64,000 bases of DNA, from the NCBI GenBank assembly GCA_030068075.1, contig CM057826.1:110897746-110961745 (forward strand), given 5' to 3'. This document shows positions 60,989-64,000 of this stretch, piece after piece. Numbering within the stretch: the stretch's first letter is position 1; every line of letters starts with the position of its first letter. The notes beneath the pieces were generated by a model. The model was not told the DNA's origin. It worked only from the letters and a program-made list of their open reading frames with translations, and did no database searches. Source of the DNA: Paguma larvata. Lineage: Eukaryota; Chordata; Mammalia; Carnivora; Viverridae. Made by a program: the position numbers and the translations under genes.

Positions 60989-61193
60989 TTTCTTTAAGTT
61001 TTTAAATTTATTTATTTTTGAGAAAGAGAGTGTGAGCAAGGGAGTGGCAGAGAGAGAGAGAAAATCTTAGGCAGACTCTGCATTGTCAGCCCAGAGCCTG
61101 ATGCAGGGCTCAGAACTCCTACAACTGTGAGATCATGACCTGAACCAAAGTCAAGAATCAGACGCTTAACCCACTGAGCCACACAGCCGTTTC
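60989..61193 (-). mobile_element. CAN-SINE
   Basis: Reverse copy ending GAGCCACACAGCCGT; TAGAATTTGTAGTGTTTT before and TAGAATTTATAGTGTTTT after, one mismatch. Confidence 0.92.
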
Positions 61194-61589
61194 TAGAATT
61201 TATAGTGTTTTGAGCCAAATGCCTAAAACATCACCATCATTAAAAATAAACCCTAGCTTTTAAAAAATGAAGTAACACGGAACCCCTTACCCTAGTTAGT
61301 TTTATACAGAAGGAACAGTTTAGTAGATTGTCCACATTTGGGGATCTACAGGTCACTGCTACGCTCTGAAACAAGAAAAAAGGAAAGTAGTCTGCTCTAA
61401 GGGAAATTGATTCTTCCACCACTGTGCAGCTGTTAGGTTTTTATCCCCTGTAGATTTAAATGAACCCAGTCTCTAAATGCATGCTTAAACATGCCTCATT
61501 CATACTAATGCTCTTGTCTGAACAGTTTTGATTACACATACTGTCCCATCTCATTTAACTTTACTACATGATTTTATGTATTTTTTCTT

Positions 61590-61805
61590 CTTTTTTTTTT
61601 TTTAATGTTTATTTATTTTTGAGAAACATAGAGGCACAGCGTGAACAGGGGAAGGGCAGAGAGAGAGGGAGACACAGAATCGGAAGCAGGCTCCAGGCTC
61701 TGAGCCGTCAGCACAGAGCCCGACGCGGGGCCTGAACTCACGGACCTCGAGATCATGACCTGAGCTGAAGTCGGCACCCAACCGACTGAGCCACCCAGGC
61801 GCCCC
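61590..61805 (-). mobile_element. Young CAN-SINE, TTCACGCTGTGCC subfamily
   Basis: Reverse copy, near consensus, with the complement of the diagnostic phrase (CATAGAGGCACAGCGTGAAC). A perfect 22-bp duplication starting ATGATTTTATGTATTTTTT lies at 61568-61589 and 61806-61827. Confidence 0.95.
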
Positions 61806-61827
61806 ATGATTTTATGTATTTTTTCTT

Positions 61828-62479
61828 TTCACTTTGTTTTTACTTTAAGTCGAACCGAAATGGTTCAGCCCAGTCCCCTGGAAGGTAGTAAAGAGACTAG
61901 ATTAATATTTCTAGTCACTCACTGGTCATCTGGTTACTGAACTTTCAGTAACATTTATATAGTTGGAAAACATTAACTGTCTAAATTTGTTTTATATAAT
62001 CACCTCGCTTTGAAACATTGATCTCTGGCTGCATAGTTAACTGTAATCTAAGCAGAATTGATCCATTCTTAGTTCATATGGTATCACCACTTACCACGTT
62101 CTTGATGTCCTTAAATGCTGTTTGACTAACAAAAGGATCTTTATGGCAGAGAGTAGCTGATGAAATAGTGGAAAAGCATTTTGTTTAGGAGATTGTCATT
62201 TTGGAAAGAAGCACTCTCCCTGAGTCAATCTGGAAAAATTTTCAGACTTGCGGCTAACTTGTCTCTCTTCTTTACAAGAATTAGAGACATCCATCATTTA
62301 ATATTTTCTTTGTAATTCAAGGAAAATAGTTTATTCCAACACCAAATGGGATAATCCTGGCCCTCTTAATAACAAGGATATCTGACATTCTCTGAGTATA
62401 ACAAATATGAAAAGAAGAAAATAGAACAACTTCCTTTCTCCAAGTCATCCACAAAAAGAGAAAAACAGCTATATTCTTT
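61828..62479. other. Intronic, nothing recognized
   Basis: No element or gene supported. Confidence 0.35.
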
Positions 62480-62665
62480 GAGTACCTATTCTGTATCTAT
62501 TAGACTGTTTTCATCCGTGTCCATTTTTGCAATTCCCACAACAGAGGCATTGTTCTTCCCACTTTGCAAGAGGAAAATGGAGCTTGGCGAGGTTAAATTT
62601 CTTAGCCAAAGCCTTTTGGTTAGTGATTTTGGAGCTGAGATTGAAGCAAGATCTGTCCAATTTTA
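62480..62665 (+). repeat. MIR
   Basis: TTGAGTACCTATTCTGTATC, CAAGAGGAAAATGGAGCTTG, and GGAGCTGAGATTGAAGCAAG in MIR order. The 127-codon frame 62478-62861 begins in it and is not taken as a gene. Confidence 0.65.
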
Positions 62666-64000
62666 TAGTACAGTAGTTCAAAGCTGGAGCCTTGTGGACT
62701 GGACCCAGCTCAGGGAAGTGTTTGTAAACATGTGTCAAGCGTTTGTAAACAACCGTCTATGCTTCCAGCACAGTATTTTTCAAAACGCACTTATATCCTC
62801 AAATTTTATAATTTTAACATTTTGCAAAACACCTGAGTGTCTGCCTCCTCATAGCAAATGAGAAAATCTGGCGTCAGTAGGCCCACGTTACCTCGTGCCA
62901 AACACTCGTGAGTTTGCTAACGGGCACTCTTCTGGTCGGGTACTGTGTTCTGCAGGGTCTGTGCTTCATTGACTGCCCCCCTCCTGCCCCCTTACTCATT
63001 TGCTTTAACTCTTTTGCACTTGAGACAGTTGGGGTCTTACCCCCCTTTTAGCCCATTTTCATTTCATTACTCCATGTAATTTCCCAGTAAAACATGGGTT
63101 TTGTTCTTAAGGGAAATGTCCAGATTTCATTAATAGAGGAGCTGAGATTGAATATAAGGAATGACCCAACAGATAAGAATTTGATAAAAAAGCTGTCGAT
63201 CCGATTTTGGGGCAATCACAATGACACAATGATAATTTGCAACTCAAGTGTTACCTTTTATGCCCCATTAATTATTTATCTTCTTTATAATTAGTAGGCT
63301 AAGGCATTTTTTTTCATGATTGATATGTGTTTGATACTTTATTTTACAAGTTGTAGAGAACTTTTGATACTTAAAGTCTCAGATATGATATATTACATTA
63401 AATTGTATTATTTTACATTATGTTGTATTATTTATAATCATCCTCAGAGCAAAGTTTAGAGTGTCTACCTGTGTTTAGTTAGCATCACCTAACTACTAAT
63501 TGAAAGGTATGGAACTTAATCTAGATTTCTTTATTTCAGAATTGTTTTTCTATAAGATCCTGCCCCAAACAACCAAATGGTCCATCAGTTAGGCGGATCA
63601 GGGCCACAGACTTAGGACATAATCTAAACTGGCCTCTAAACCCTACCTCAGGTGCTAAGGTAACTTAAGTCTTTTGGTTCTTCCTCCTAGGTCCTTTTCA
63701 CATATGATCTAGGTGTATGTGTCTGTGTATAAGAACAACTAGATAAACCAAGAGCTTTGGTCCCTGTCCAAGAGGAATCTCTCTTTTCATAAGGAAAAAA
63801 GGCCAAATTTAATAGAATGGTAGCACATGTCACACACGTAATGTATATCTAGGAACGTGGTTGCCAGCACAAGTCTCTGTCTTTGTGAGGTGACCACCAT
63901 GACTTCTAGCTAATAATAGTTTTTTAAGCCTGAACTGTTGATACACATGCTAACGAAGATGGTTTTGAATCAGTATTGAATCCTGCTTTCCCCCTCCTAA
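62666..64000. other. Intronic, nothing recognized
   Basis: No recognizable exon or element to the window end. Confidence 0.35.

Larger units (their letters stand above)
52460..64000 (+). other. JAKMIP2: Probable JAKMIP2 intron 1 (5' part)
   Basis: From the donor to the window end there is no recognizable coding exon. The first 2.4 kb (to about 54911) has no recognized SINE or LINE; the rest has eight CAN-SINEs, an old LINE piece, an L2 tail and two MIRs. Short open frames in it look like chance or repeat-derived. Confidence 0.45.

Noticed and set aside
62478..62861. 127-codon forward frame
   Set aside because: It begins in a MIR and shows no domain, splice context or conservation clue.

Overview
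The window is mammalian nuclear DNA from a carnivoran, most likely a felid. The evidence is about 33 copies of the tRNA-Lys-derived carnivore SINE (CAN-SINE/SINEC type, head motif GCCTGGGTGGCTCAGTCGGTT, tail of CT-rich tract plus AAATAAATAAACATTAAAA), carnivore-type L1 3' ends, and a complete spliced SPINK1 gene. There is no bacterial, plasmid or CRISPR content, and nearly all of the short open frames are shadows of SINEs, LINEs or intergenic DNA.

Layout. 0-11.6 kb is intergenic: SINEs, a probable solo LTR (1280-1946), an L1 ORF2/3' UTR fragment split by a SINE (7585-9290). 11.65-18.94 kb holds SPINK1 on the + strand: an HNF1-like promoter site, four coding exons with canonical splice sites (55+32+107+46 nt = 240 nt, 79 codons plus stop), and an AATAAA signal. 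18.9-51.9 kb is a gene-poor spacer rich in repeats. It contains a CpG-rich block at 20.59-21.14 kb next to an apparent reverse-strand LTR end. 51.95-52.46 kb is a GC-rich promoter and first exon with a CCAAT box, an RFX X-box and a strong splice donor. By position and orientation it is best read as the 5' end of JAKMIP2, the next gene in the same direction after SPINK1 in the human 5q32 order (from memory of the human map). The remaining 11.5 kb would be its first intron.

Functionally the two genes are unrelated: SPINK1 is a secreted pancreatic trypsin inhibitor and JAKMIP2 a neuronal coiled-coil protein. They are simply neighbours.

The most interesting structure found is a ~210-bp inverted repeat (about 90% identical arms, 13593-13803 and 19459-19666) that brackets SPINK1 exons 3 and 4, so that recombination between the arms would separate exon 2 from exon 3. 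Others are the 20.6 kb CpG block with a reverse-strand promoter/splice-donor arrangement, a frame open across the whole JAKMIP2 first exon up to the donor, three members of a very young SINE subfamily with 15-22 bp perfect target-site duplications, a SINE nested in a SINE, and a 57-bp block duplicated 2.2 kb apart with one mismatch. No clearly new biological system was found. Identifications of old repeats (MIR, L2, L1M, LTRs) are from pattern memory and are given modest confidence.
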